DNA of 64,000 bases, from NCBI GenBank assembly GCA_964036665.1, contig OZ038529.1, positions 9,036,501 to 9,100,500 of the forward strand, read 5' to 3'. The position numbers and the translations under genes are program-made. The notes beneath the pieces are model-generated. The model saw only the letters and a list, made by a program, of their open reading frames with translations. It did not search any database and was not told the origin of the DNA. Below, piece after piece: positions 1 through 12,014 of this stretch (positions are counted from its first letter, which is position 1; the number at the start of each line of letters is the position of its first letter). Origin of the DNA: Gordius sp. MW1. Its lineage: Eukaryota; Nematomorpha; Gordioida; Gordea; Gordiidae.

Positions 1-989
1 TCGGGCTGGCCTACGATATTTTTAACGGGCTTGAACGGGCCTGACGTTATATAAACGGGCTTGAACGGGCCAGAGATTATATAAAAGGTTATAATTACAA
101 AAGTCCTTAAAAGCTAGACACTTATATAGATTTTTATTAAATATATAGAATATTGATTGCTTAATTTTTTTAACCTCTAATCTTTGTATATCCTATAGCA
201 TTTAATTTTCAAGCGCCAAATTTGACTTTAAAACATTTTTATTCTATTTTATATTGATTTTCGTTTACATAATCTAATATTATAGCTTCGTATATTCTTT
301 TATAAGTAAGTTCAATTAATTAGTTACAATGCAACATAATTTCTTTTCGTTGTCTTGTCTTGAGTGGGTGTTGTGTTTAATTTTATCACAAATTTTACTG
401 GAATTTAATTAATATTTTTGTTCTAATTTAAAAAGGTGTATTAGGTTATAAAAATTAATCAAATCAATGTAAACTGCTAATTGAAAGTTAAATATTCTCC
501 TGTAATTTTATTAAAGTATATTAATTTACAGGCAACATTGATTTCTAACTTAGGTGTATTAACCTAAGTTAATCAAAAAGTGTAATATTCTCATATAATT
601 TTTAAAAGTAATTTGGTAGTACTATATTAGAATTTTTAGGAGTTTTAACTTCAAAAATTAATTATTTATTATTTTTACGATAATTATTGATGTTTTTTTT
701 TATAAATATGTCAAAAAACAAAATAAAATTTTGTGAAAATTTTGATGAGGCCGGGGGCAAAGGTCTGTTAAAAAAAAATTGAATGGGCTTGCGGTCTGAC
801 GTTTTTCTATGCGGGTCGGGCCTAAAAAATAGACGGACGGGCTCGGACGAGCATAAAAAATTTACTGCCGGGCTCGGACGGGTCTTTAGTGTTGAAAGAA
901 AATTACGGGCGGGCTCTGACGGGCCTTAAAGTTTTGAAAACGGGCACGAGCGGGCCGACCTTCTAAAAACGACCCGTTGCAGATCTCTA
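1..989. mobile_element. Right part of a hAT-like non-autonomous element
   Basis: Both the first 110 bases and about 770-960 are packed with short ACGGGC/CGGGCT words, and the segment ends in TGCAGATCTCTA at 978-989. This is the same terminus (TGCAG..CTCTA) that closes the well delimited elements at 8362-9600 and 15314-16314. The interior is AT-rich and holds no coding sequence. The left end lies before the window, so the target duplication cannot be tested. Family assignment rests on those sister copies. Confidence 0.55.
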
Positions 990-1738
990 GGCAAGACATT
1001 CAAAACTCTCTTGCAGTACAGTGCAGTGTATTTGCATGATTGAGGAGAAGGAAGCAATACATACATACATACTGATACGGGGGGGGGCTCAAGACTTGAT
1101 TTGTATCTAACACGGTCTTCCTACCATTCCCATATGGTATTGCAAAAATCAAATATTTATAATTTAAGTAATTTTTTTTATTTTTATATTTAAAAGTAGA
1201 TTGTTATCTATGTGTTACAGTTCATCGTTTTGTATTGTTTTACAATCATTCTATAATATTCTAAAAAATTGTCGAATTAGTTTTGTTACGACTATAAAAG
1301 TATAAAAATGCGAAAAATTGGAGCTATTAAAAATAACTGACTAATGTAATGTTTACAGGATAATGTAAATTTGTTTTTAATTTTTTGAATGATTTAAATC
1401 CCATCTAAATTATGGCTTTAAACTCCCAGGTCACTTATATGCATCTTTTACGTTGATATATCACAGGGTCTATAAGTTTGGTTAATTGAAAATTTTTATT
1501 AATCTAGTGTTGAGTAGGCTCTTTAGAGGATACAAAATAATTTTATGCAAAATGAACAGTGCGGGTGGGTATTCTGAATAATTTTTTTTTTATAAATTTA
1601 CATTAAAAAAGTCTGGCGGGGCCCGGTTCGGGCCCGAGTAAAAAAATTTTGAGCTCAGGTCGGTCTCGGGCAAAGTAAAAAAAAGTGTCGGGCTTGGAAA
1701 GGGCTCAGGCCTAGGATATTCCATATTGCAGGGCTCTA
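990..1738. mobile_element. Second hAT-like right terminus with AT-rich interior
   Basis: A second CGGGC-rich block at about 1610-1735 closes with TGCAGGGCTCTA at 1727-1738, the hAT-like terminus seen elsewhere in the window. I could not find a matching left end between 990 and 1610. The element at 1-989 may be inserted inside this one, with the true left end before the window. 990-1610 otherwise shows no gene. Confidence 0.4.
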
Positions 1739-2289
1739 GGTGTGATGTGATGCAGACCGACCACTAGTATTTTAATGCTAAAATAAATATTTGCACTTAT
1801 ACCAGCTTCGCTTCAGCTCGTCAAGTCCATATCTATTTTATGTTTCTATTATATAAGATTAATAAAATATGTTACTACCCAATCGATTATCAATATTACT
1901 TTATTATTACCAATATTAATTCGTTTATTCACCTATATTACATTAACAATAAAATAGTTACTTACGAGTTCGGATAAAAATAATAATGTATTAGGGGATG
2001 ACAGAAAAGTGAAAAGTGATAATTGATAATAATTTTATATCGTGTTTTCCAAGTTCCGTTCCGATACAATAATAATAGCTTTCTAACGAGGGTGCGCAGA
2101 TGTTTTTCTCTTCTTCGATGTTTTCATCGCTCAGCATCGTCTATCCCACGATGCATCAGAACAAAGCAACGCCGTGAGTAGTTAAACATATAGAGGATAG
2201 TAAAATATACATAAGGAGATAGAGGCGCGTATAATAGACATAAAAATAGGGTAGGAATAAAAGTGAAGATAGAAATAAAAATAAAATAG
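1739..2289. other. Gene-free AT-rich spacer
   Basis: No host exon, RNA gene or clear repeat was recognised here. It lies just downstream (in minus-strand sense) of the integrase end of the Ty3/Gypsy fossil, so it may include that element's terminal region. No matching second repeat was seen to prove it. Confidence 0.3.
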
Positions 2290-3644
2290 GTTAGAGGCCA
2301 GGTGGCGGGACTACCACACCATCGCCTTTAGGAAAGACCCCTAAAGAGGACGTAAGCGGTGAGTCAAGTAATGTAGCGCGCCGTAGAATGTACGGGAATG
2401 GCCTCCTCGATAGACGTCGTTCAGTCCAAATTTGCTACCCATTATTTCCGTCTCGCTGACTCCCTCGCGTAGCCTCCTTCACAGCCTGGTCGTATTCTTG
2501 CTGCGTTACTGACGCCATCGGCACCAATACCCTGTCGACTAATAAATGCAGTATACCCCATTTACCGCAAAACGCCTTAAACTATGCGCTAGTAAAGGCA
2601 GTACCGTTATACCTTGGGATATCGTAAGCGCCCATTAAATTCTTTAAAAAATCGATAACGACCCCGGTGGACAGCTTCGTGACGCTTTGAAATTAAACCC
2701 AACTCGAAGTAGCGTCGACCAGTAAAAGGTATTGTTTCGAATCTAAATCAAAAAAGTCTTGATGTACCCGGTCCCAAAACGTTTCGAGCCCGCGGCCACC
2801 TAGCTTGTTTATCATGCTTGGGCATACTCGCATTTTTACAACAGCAGTACATTTTACGCCCATACATGCAAATATCGTTGCCCATTTTAGGCCACCAAAC
2901 GTACTTAGGCGCCATTGCTTTCATTTTAGCCGCGCCGCTATGTCCAGCATGCAATAATTCTAACACTTGCGGTCGCAACGCCCGTGGAATCACTATGCGC
3001 TCGCATCGCCGTACAACTCCATTATCAAGATTGAGTTCATTTACCACGCCACGATAACACTCAGCAACTTCCTCGATTGCCGCCTGACCGTTCAAGTACT
3101 CCATAACTCCATGCAACTCGTCGTCTATGTCAACCTCCTCCTTTAGGTTGACTGACGGAAAGGCTTGAGTTAAGACATTAATTAAATAATTTTCACCCTC
3201 CAGTTCCTCCTTAGGTACCGCTTCATCGCTTTCACCTAAGCGCGATAATGTGTCTGGTACATTATTCGTTGCGCCCTTTTTATACTCCAATGTTACGTTA
3301 AAATTACCTAAAAACAATAACAATTTTTGTAACCTAAGGCTTACCAATAAATTACCATTACATTTCGCAAAAAGAGAAACCAGTGGTTTATGGTCGGTAA
3401 AGATTTTAAATTTACGACCAATAAGATATTCACGACATTTATTCAACGCAAACATTACAGCTAAAGCCTCTTTTTCTATAACCGAATAATTAAGCTCTGC
3501 CATAGTCAATTTACGCAAAAAAATAGTATCGGCCGCTCTATTCCTTTAATAACATAAAAGAGCATGCCACCTATACCGCTATTCGATGCGTCAGTCAACC
3601 GCCAAACCTACCGGAAGGTCACGATTAAAACACACCTATTTTGT

Positions 3645-3950
3645 TGTTGACCAATTTTCGTTAAAAGAATTTACTATCACAATTATGACAACTGTTTAAG
3701 TTTGCAACAAATTTTATGACACCCTGATACATCAATTTCGTTTAAAATATTTATTTTGCTTAATAAACAACAATTATGACAATTGTCACCAAGATAAAGT
3801 GACAAATTTAAATTTTATGTTTGAAACAATTTTATGGTACCCTAACGCACCAATTTTTGTTAAAAGATTTAATCTAGCTTTAAAAATGGCAATTATGACA
3901 ATTGTCACCAAGATAAGGTTGACAAATGATTGATTTCTAAAATAATATAT
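3645..3950. repeat. Diverged tandem repeat inside the Gypsy fossil
   Basis: The words ATGACAATTGTCACCAAGAT and TTTGTTAAAAGATTTA recur two to three times with a spacing of about 115-120 bases. A related word (GACAACTGTCACCAAAAC) occurs again near 11200. The unit contains the short palindrome TGACAATTGTCA. It looks like a decayed minisatellite or the subterminal repeat of a transposon. Confidence 0.5.
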
Positions 3951-4246
3951 TACAGCTAGGTATCAATATTAAAAATCACCCTCAACCATTGTTATAATCA
4001 AATGAGTACAATTAAAAACCTACCTCTAACTATTATAAAATTTTGTTGAAATAAAGATTTTTATTACGATTTCGGTTGGGGTTTTATAAAGAGGGCCCCC
4101 CGATTTACGACGGGTGGTAACCGCGAACCAAATAAGAATAACTCTAATTTATATGCCATCTAGGACACATTTTAAATTAGAGACTAATTTGACTTAATTA
4201 TCCCTATCTCTTTTAGAATGTGACTTGAAAATAAAAACAGACATAT

Positions 4247-4455
4247 AACGTTTTCGCTCTTATTGGAGCTCATTAGTATGCCAGCCATAGTTAATTTTCT
4301 AGTCACATAGTAATCGAGATAGCTATATATTTTATCCTTAAACTCCGTAAACGTGAACTCAATCTAATTTGGCCTTATATATAGCTATATCGATTACTAG
4401 CCTCGAAAATTAACTATGGCATACTTATGAGCTCCAATAAGAGAGAAAACGATAT
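4247..4455. repeat. Short palindrome, arms about 85 bases
   Basis: The arm starting AACGTTTTCGCTCTTATTGG and running into ATCGAGATAGCTATATA returns inverted as TATATAGCTATATCGAT, ending in CCAATAAGAG..GAAAACG. The loop is about 45 bases. The same arm sequence recurs once at about 5590-5745. Confidence 0.65.
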
Positions 4456-5358
4456 AGGGGAGACCGGGGCCTAAATAGCCATAAAAAATTAAACCACATT
4501 TAAAAAAACTAATGATTATTTTTTCAATTTTTTTGATGGAACGTAATTTTAAGGTCTATTTTTACTATAGGAAAAAAATTCGGAATGAAAAAACTAATAG
4601 TTTTCTCACATATTAAATTTAAAAAAAACAAAAATCCTAAAAATTTAAAAAATGCTCGGGGCAAGTTATAGCCCCTTTCGTGGGATAGATTATCCCTTAC
4701 GATTTCACTTTCTATTGGTGTATGCTAACTCAAATCAATAAAAGGATTGTTTTATTACAAAAAAAACATAGAGAATGCAAATGAATATGGTTATATTTTA
4801 CATAATACAAATAAAGAAGGGATGAAGACAATCTGATTTAAGACAAATTCTGCAATGGAAAAATCTTTAAATATTGTATTAATATTCCAAATTACACTAA
4901 CATAAATTATTATTAAACAAAATTATTGTTTTTTAATTCTTGACATTCGTCTACGCAATGAAAAAAGGCTACTACTAGCCCCTCAACGACTAGCTCCGCC
5001 CCCTAATTTTAATACAAATAATAATTTATCATATTATATTGCTAATAAAAAATTTAAAATTAGGCAATATTTATAGAGTAAATATCCCTTTATAAGATAA
5101 AACTTAAATTTGTCCAAAATATGGCTAAAAAATTTTATGCGCAAAATACAAAATTTTGTAAAGGCTACTAACAGCCCTGAAAAATCGTTTTTCCTCTATA
5201 AAAATTTTAAATTATATTTTTTCTAAACAAAAATTTTTTTACTTATACCTTATGAAAAAATACACATATGGTTTAAATTTTAATTGTATATCATTATTAT
5301 TTTAAAAAATAATTACAAAGATGTGGCCCCGGGCTACGACTAGCCCCGGTCTCCCCTA
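4456..5358. mobile_element. Non-autonomous TIR element (AGGGGAGACCGGGGC ends)
   Basis: The ends AGGGGAGACCGGGGC (about 4457-4471) and GCCCCGGTCTCCCCT (about 5342-5356) are exact inverted repeats. The interior of about 870 bases is very AT-rich and shows no transposase. It sits inside the foldback family above. No superfamily is claimed, because no target duplication was secured. Confidence 0.65.
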
Positions 5359-5880
5359 TGTCTGTTTTTATTTTTAAGTCACATTCTAAAAGAGATAGGG
5401 ATAATTTAGTCAAATTAGTCTCTAATTTAAAATGTGTCCTAGATGGCATATAAATTAGAGTTATTCTTATTTGATTCGCGGTTACCACCCGTCGTTCGAT
5501 CCCTCTTTATTAAAACCCCAACCGGAATCAAAAATCTTTATTATAACAAAGTTTCATAAAAAATGTTATTTACGCCACAATTACTGTGGGTTAATGAGTT
5601 TTATCCTTAAACACCGTAAACGGGAACTCATCTAATTTGGCTTTATATATAGCTATCTCGATTACTATGTGACTAGAAAATTAACTATGGCATACTGATG
5701 AGCTCCAATAAGAGCGAAAACGTTATATGTTTGCGCTAAATTTTCAAGTCACACTTTAAAGAGATAGGGATAATTTAGTTAAATTAGTCTCTAATTTAAA
5801 ATGTGTCCTAGATGGCATATAAATTAGAGTTTTTCTTATTTGAATCGCGGTTACCACCCGTCTTAAATCGGGCCCCCTTT

Positions 5881-6056
5881 ATAGTACCTCTAACTATATT
5901 GCTTAATTTTAAAGTCACTCATAAAATTATATACTATTTTTCCCCCACCCCATATAACAATTAAAAACCTTTGGTTCATTAACAAAATTATGACTAAGCA
6001 TAAAGGTTGGCTAAACAAAATACACTAACAACCTTTTGGTATGTTTTTCAACTTGC
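5881..6056. other. Spacer inside the Gypsy fossil
   Basis: AT-rich sequence between the foldback block and the RT-like segment. No gene seen. Confidence 0.3.
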
Positions 6057-7376
6057 TTAACTTAAAGGTTGACTAAGAAAACAGACCAAAAGACCTTTAG
6101 GTCTTTTTGAAAAATAGACCAAGACCAAACCATAACCTGGTCGAAAACTCTTTGGTTTTTTTACAACACTAGGCGTAACTATCCCCTGGTCAGTCCAGTC
6201 CCGCAGAATCGCGCACCTCGTCCCGCCATATAAACGGGATGCGCCTACTTGGACAAAATTTGGGACAGGCCCCACGTTTAAGTCTCACCTCATATTCATT
6301 GCCCTTTAAACAACCTAGACCTTCAGCAAAAACTGAAGCGTAGCTCTTAACTAAATTACGCAATTTAATTGCCAACTACCCAGGTTGCAGAAATAATTAA
6401 ACGTCCGTGGACGCCGCACCCATAGGCGCCCCGAAGGTCCGACGCTTAGCGTCGTACATGGTTTCACGACAAATGTCGTAGTTTCGGGACTACTCGGGAG
6501 CTCAATATTATATATCATTGCTTCTAGAGTTCTCGTTAGGAGCTAACAAACAATTAGGGGCCGTTACTTTTAATGAATCACACAGACCAAACCATCTAGC
6601 ATTAGGGCTTATTACCTGCAACCAATCCCAACACTTAAAGGATCGATCTCAGTTGCTGGTATATAAATTGACAATGTCCACCGCGCTCCGCCACCTCAAC
6701 GCTGGCTTTACCCACTAATTCCACCGCCGCACCATCTAATCGGCGGGCATTAAAAAAAGAACGGGAAATCTTTTTATTAGGCCAAAAGTTATTGAACTGT
6801 GTAAAGGACATTAGCGTGACACAAGCCCCTGAATCTAAAATGAATTAATTACTGCACCGTCCCCCCATACTTTCGACCAAACAATAAATGGGGGAAGGGG
6901 CTTGTCAAATTATAATTTATATTGGAGTTATACGAGCTAGGAACGTTAACATAGAGTCAACGCCCCCCAGCCCCTGAGTTAGCCTGCGCAGATGGCAAGC
7001 CACACACGCACGTAGTAGAATCACCTCTATTAAAATTATCTCTTAACCCTGCCTCCGCATGTACGCAATTACTATTAAAATTTCTCGTGCCATACATATT
7101 TCTGCTAGTTGATGGGGCATTACCAACATTACCATTACCAACATTCCCATAAATCTATTTTTTTTTAAATGTATATATTGTTTATTTGAACGTAAGAACA
7201 TTATAAAAACGAAGTGTTAAAATTCGAAAAATATAAGAGCGGGTATATAAAAAAAATTATAATTAAAAAGCGTCGCATGTGTCATCTAATAAAAGAGGCC
7301 AGCTGTCGGCCAGGGATTTAAAATTGTACTTGGCGATAAAGATACCAATTTTTTGTTTAAGTAAAAAATTTGTGGA

Positions 7377-8090
7377 TTATTTATAGGGCGGGCAGCGACG
7401 GCTAATATCTTTAAAAAGCTTGATGGCGGCAGGACCAAAAGTCCCAGAACACGAGGCAACGATAGGGGTAAAGATATTAGAGGGTAGGAGGGCCTGGTAT
7501 TTTACCGTTTTGCGGTGTTCGGCGAGGATCAGAGCATTGTAGTTCTGGTTAGAGGGGGCGAAAATGTCTATGCAGGTGAAATCCCATTTAAGGGGTAGAC
7601 CATTTTGCCAAGGGATGAGGGTAGAGCCGTCTGGTCGCATCCTTCCCTCCAACGAAGCGTCTGACGGCTCTAAGACGGACGGGATATTGGCTTTTTTAAA
7701 AGCGGCTTGGATAAGACTATTCACCCTTTCGTGCCTTATGTATTTAAATTTATTGTAAAGGCAGTGTAGGGGGTGCCTTGCATAAATGTCTATGTTCTGG
7801 GAGCAGTTGCGGCAGGAATATTCCTTTGAATAGGGAATTCCTAGTCTGAGGACAATGGAGCATGCTAGCTCTGGGTCCTCTAACATCAATCCAGAAAGTG
7901 AGCTAGGATAAGCTTCTAGCCACTCGTGACCCGATCCATCAGAAACCAAAGATTTAAGGTTGAAGTGCTGGCGGGCGTCGCAACTCGATAAGAGGTAATC
8001 AACGGAGCGCGATACGAGGCCAGCATCCCAATCCTTTTGTCTTGAGGTTATGGGGAAAGGTCCCTGGATTGACGTTGGCGGACCAGACAT
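7377..8090 (-). pseudogene. LINE C-terminal zinc knuckle plus endonuclease-like domain
   Basis: An open stretch of 237 codons. It carries a CCHC-like knuckle (CRNCSQN, then RHPLHC), followed by RHERVNSLI, an EPSD segment, RMRPDG and LKWDFTCIDIF. This order (CCHC, RH, EP, RPD, D) is the pattern of the restriction-like endonuclease at the C-terminus of R2/NeSL-type LINEs, with RPD and the later D as the PD-(D/E)xK candidates. That family assignment is inference from motif order. Upstream sequence (8090-8350) shifts frame and carries a stop, so the gene is dead. An alternative is the comparable C-terminal domain of another retroelement clade. Confidence 0.5.
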
Positions 8091-8361
8091 CTAAAGCTTG
8101 CACAAACGAAGGATCCTCACTTGTTGTGATTAATCGGTCGATCAAACCTTAAGCGGATTTATACGAAGAGATAAAAGCTGCTAAAGAAATTGAGGTGGCT
8201 GGGCGTATGCCTAAGCCGCCAGCTTTGGTAGGTAATGAGGCATCCTGCTTCTATCCCTTTCTTTAAAGTATCTACCGCCTCTCCTGGTATAATACCTCAC
8301 CACATGCAGACCACCACAATTAAAACATCCAACGCCCTGACCCACAACGTTTACTCTCATT

Positions 8362-9600
8362 TAGAGCCCTGCACGGGTGACCCGACCCGACCCGGGTTGA
8401 AAACTTTAAAATGCCTTCGGGTCGGGTTCGGGTTGAAAGTTTTAAAAAACTTTCGGGTCGGTTTCGGGTTAAAAAATTTTAAACTCGTGTCCGGGTCGGG
8501 TTGAAGGTTATGAATTTTATATGTCATAATAGACATATCTTTTAAATTAATGCCATTATATATAATATTTTATAATTCATATCAAAATGTATGATAATTT
8601 TATCTCATACATTCATTTAAATTATTTTCTTTTAAGTTATATCTGAATTTTGGAATTGCGCAATTTTGAACTTAGAAAGGTAGAATATCTTGATAGGTGT
8701 GATAAATTATGATAAACATGTAATTGATATCACAAAACTGATTTTCTGAACTCTCATTTTTCTTTTCTTAATATTAATGTCTCAACTTGTTTTACCGCCA
8801 AACATATACACTAGAATAAAATTAATTATCATGGTTATTTATTAAACGATTGATTAAAATGTATAAAAAACATTATTTTATAAACATGATTTAAAAAATT
8901 AGTGTCTTTGAAAAAATAATTAAATTTTCTCCTTTCATTTCCGAAAAACATTGCCACAACCGTTATTGGCCTTTAAATCAAAATTGCAGATAATACAGTA
9001 CAGACAGACTCATTTTAATTATAATATCAGCATTTGATATGTGAAATAATTGTGGGGTTATTAATATTTTGAAGAAGATAATAATAACCACATTTAAGAG
9101 TGCGGCAATTAACTTAAAAATGTACTCTAATAAGGGCCATTTATAAACAATTTTAATTAGAGACTAATTTGACTTTATATATATACCTATCTTTTTTAGC
9201 ATGTGACCCGAAAATAATAGACATATAAAGTTTTGTCTTTTTTTGGGAGATAATATTTTGTTGCCATTTAAAACCATTAAAATCAATTTTACAATATTAA
9301 CTTTTTTTTTACTTTCGGATCGGGTCGGGTCGGCCTGGGCTTAAAAAACTTTCGGGTCGGGTCGGGTTCGGGCTGAAAATTTTAAACGCTCTCGGGTCGG
9401 GTCGGGTCGGGTTGAAAAATTTAAAACGCGTTCGGGTCGGGTCGGGTCGGGTTCGGGTTGAAAATTTTAAACGCTCTCGGGTCGGGTCGGGTTGAAAAAT
9501 TTAAAACGCGTTAGGTCGGGTCGGGTCGGGTTCGGGTTGAAAACTTTAAATGCTTTCGGGTCGGGTTCGGGTTGAAAAAAAGTGACTTTGCAGGGCTCTA
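8362..9600. mobile_element. hAT-like non-autonomous element with perfect 8-bp TSD
   Basis: The termini are TAGAGCCCTGCA and TGCAGGGCTCTA, exact inverted repeats. The flanks CTCTCATT (8354-8361) and CTCTCATT (9601-9608) form a perfect 8-base duplication, the hallmark of hAT transposition. Both subterminal regions are arrays of CGGGTCGGGT / GGGTTGAAAA words. The middle is AT-rich and non-coding, and contains at about 9150-9240 a trace of the 4070-5880 foldback family. Length 1239 bases. Confidence 0.92.
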
Positions 9601-9984
9601 CTCTCATTCCCTATTGCAAAAGCTTATAAGCGCACACGCCAAACTCAACAACAACAATAATACCACCCAGGCCCTACACGCATCTATATAGAAATTAAAA
9701 TGGATGTTATTAATAAATTAAAAAATGCTCAGTAAAGTTTGCTCAGTATTTTATTAAAGTGTTCAGTTAAAAAATCAAAATTGCTCTGTAAATTGAGTTT
9801 AAAATGCTCAGCTTTAAGTTAATAATGCTCAGTATTTTTGCTAAAATGCTCAGTAATATAAATTCATAATTTGTAATAGTAATTTATTTAGCGCTTATAT
9901 TTTATAAATAATATTTTAATTGGTACAATTTTTTTTTAAAATAAATTAAGAACTTTGCCGCCCTCCCTTTTTTTGTCCCGGTAG

Positions 9985-11095
9985 TTTCCCCCCCCCCCCC
10001 CTCCCCTTAATTTTTACCCTCTTTCTCACCTGGGGGAAGGGGGTAATTTGACCCCTCCCCCCTATTATTTTACCCTCTTTCTAACCCGAGGAGAGGGGGG
10101 AGGTGATTTGCCCCTCCCCATTTTTTTACCTTCTTTCTCACGCGGGTGAGAGGGTGATTTGGCCACCCCCTCCCCTTTCACCAGGGGGGGGGGCCTCCGG
10201 GTGAGAAAGATGGCAAATAATAAGGGAAATAGTGAAAAAAAGGGGGGGGGGTGGCAAATCACTCCCTCCCGTATGAGAAAGAGGGTAAAAAATAAGAGGA
10301 GAGGTGAAAGAAAGGGGCGGAGTAAATCAACCTCACCCCCCCACGTGTGAGAAAGAGGGCAAAAAATTTTCCGGGTGAGAAAGAGGGTAAAAAATAATAA
10401 GGAGGGGGGGGGGGCAAATCACCCTCCGGGTGAAAAAGAGGTAAAAAATAAGGGGGGGGGGCAATCACCCTCCCCCCGGGTGAGAAAGAGGGTAAAAAAT
10501 AAGGGGCCCTCCGGGTGAGAAAGAGGGTAAAAAATAAGGGGGGGGGGGGTGGGGTAAAAAAGAGGGGGGGGGGGCAAATCACCCCATTCCTCCAGGTGAG
10601 AAGGAGGGTAAAAAACTGGATGAGAAAGAGGGTAAAAAGGGGGGGGGGGGTGAGAAAGAGGGTAAAAAAATAGGGGGGGGGGGCATGGGCGTAGACAGGG
10701 GGGAGCAAGGAGGGCGGCTTCTCCCCCCCCCCTAAATGGCGAAAAAAAATTTTAATGCAAAAACCCTTAAAAAATAAAAGATTTCACGTTCCCTATTTGA
10801 ACTTTTGTTTTGCCCCCCCCCCCCCAATCCAAAACCTGGCTACGCCCAAGGGGGGGGGGCAAATCACCCTCTCCCTCCAGGTGAGAAAGAGGGCGAAAAA
10901 TAGGGGGCCCCCTCCCCCTGGTGAGAAGAGGTGATCACCCCCCCCCGGATGAGAAAGAGATTTAAAAAAAATAAGGGGGGGGGCAAATCACCCTCTCCCC
11001 CCAGGTGAGAAAGAAGGTAAAAAATAAGGGGGGGGGGACAAATCACCCCCCTCCCCCCTGGTGAGAAAGAGGGTAAAAAAGGGGGGGGGACCAAC
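9985..11095. repeat. Poly-G minisatellite (GGTGAGAAAGAGGGTAAAAA unit)
   Basis: About 15-20 irregular copies of a 30-60 base unit: CTCCGGGTGAGAAAGAGGGT, then AAAAAATAAGG, then a run of 7-12 G, then CAAATCACC. The first part is in the opposite orientation (TTTTACCCTCTTTCTCACC). The long proline- and phenylalanine-rich frames on both strands are by-products of the repeat. The short TIR element at 10687-10848 interrupts the array. A further fragment lies at about 13060-13180. G runs of this length can form quadruplexes and are prone to length errors in assembly. Confidence 0.8.
10687..10848. mobile_element. GGGCGTAG(C/A)CAGG MITE copy
   Basis: Begins GGGCGTAGACAGG and ends CCTGGCTACGCCC, inverted repeats with one mismatch. 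The interior has G- and C-runs next to the ends and an A/T-rich core. It is the first of five related copies or pieces in the window (15936-16074, 52309-52436, 60189-60343, 62017-62149). Non-coding. Confidence 0.75.
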
Positions 11096-11940
11096 GGGAC
11101 AAAAAAAGGGACGGGGGCAAAGTTCTTAATTTATTTATGATATATCTAGCTCACAAATTTTCATTTAAAGAATTTATTTAGTTCTACAAACGATAATTTT
11201 GACAACTGTCACCAAAACAGACAAAAATGAATTGTGTTCTTAGTCGAACTTTTAATGCCGACTAAACAAAACCCATGTCTTTTTACCACATAGATAACAC
11301 ATAGGACATCTATGAATTGACATTTCTCTTTCAGATTGTGGCATATCTATTCCCCCCTCGCTTACTTCTAATTTTATGACTTCTTTTACTTTTGGAAATG
11401 TGCCAAGTTGTTTATTCTTAAATTTAAATGTCATGGTATTTTATTATCGTATCATAAATTTATTTTTGAGAAGGTTAGTTACCGGTTTATTACCCTACTA
11501 TAAAATTAGCCTTCAGATGTTATAATCATGATGATGTCGCTATTTGTTAGTTATTGTTATTTGCGCCGCTTATCATTATTGTACCAGTGCGCTGATCATT
11601 GTTGTTACCGATGCGCTGATCATTATTGTTTTACCACCGCGCTTGTGCGCTATCATTTATTTGTTTATCGTCATTCTACCTCCCCCCATCATTATTATTG
11701 TTACTACTTAAAACGAATTGTCAGTAGAGATTGATCAGTCATAATATTTTTTAAAGTTGAATAAATTTATGCGAAAGATGTAGTAGTACGAAAAATAAAA
11801 CTGATTGATATTCGCGGTAGTTCTAGAAAATAAATACATCTAGCTAGAAGTTTAAATAAATATTTTAAGGCGTATTTGTATTCTTCATATACGAAACAGA
11901 TCTCGCTTAAACATTAATTTTATTTTAAAATTAAATTTCA
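11096..11940. other. Gene-free stretch between repeats
   Basis: AT-rich. At about 11575-11640 the word GCGCTGATCATT recurs at short spacing. No exon, RNA gene or bounded element was recognised. Confidence 0.35.
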
Positions 11941-12014
11941 GTTACTGAGAAAAAATTTACTGAGCAACATAGAAATAATAACTGAACAAATGAATTAATT
12001 ACTGAACAAATAAC

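Larger units (their letters stand above)
4070..5880. mobile_element. Composite foldback element with nested inverted repeats
   Basis: The segment 4070-4245 returns in inverted orientation at about 5355-5530 and again at about 5745-5880. It is marked by GGTGGTAACCGCGA, ATGCCATCTAGGACACAT and AGTCACATTCTAAAAGAGAT in one sense or the other. A diverged relative occurs at about 9150-9245 and a shorter trace at about 54320-54395. No coding sequence. The arrangement fits an inverted-repeat MITE later opened by a second element (4456-5358). Confidence 0.7.
2290..7140 (-). mobile_element. Ty3/Gypsy LTR retrotransposon fossil (broken)
   Basis: Minus-strand pol pieces lie in the expected order. From about 6900 downward come protease/early RT-like segments, then an RT-start segment at about 6375-6060. 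At about 3520-2750 there is RNase H (IFTDHKPL and the following LEYKKG..N..DTLSR) joined to the integrase H2C2 zinc-binding region (ELLHAGHSG). Sequence down to about 2300 is integrase-like. These are Metaviridae-type features. The copy is broken in several places and interrupted by the repeat and foldback block at about 3640-5890. No flanking LTR pair was recognised, so the outer limits are approximate. It looks old. Confidence 0.72.
7150..9665 (-). mobile_element. 5'-truncated LINE remnant, split by a hAT-like element
   Basis: On the minus strand, a coding remnant runs from about 9665 down to 7377 and is followed by an A-rich 3' end near 7150 (oligo-T on the given strand). It lies inside the Gypsy fossil. 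The hAT-like element at 8362-9600 interrupts it, and the reading continues on both sides of that insertion. A GGLGIRPATSISLAAFISS stretch just upstream of 7377-8090 resembles the region after the RT domain in many LINEs. The RT catalytic core itself was not seen. Confidence 0.55.

Noticed and set aside
10259-11094. Proline/phenylalanine-rich proteins
   Set aside because: They are translations of the poly-G minisatellite.
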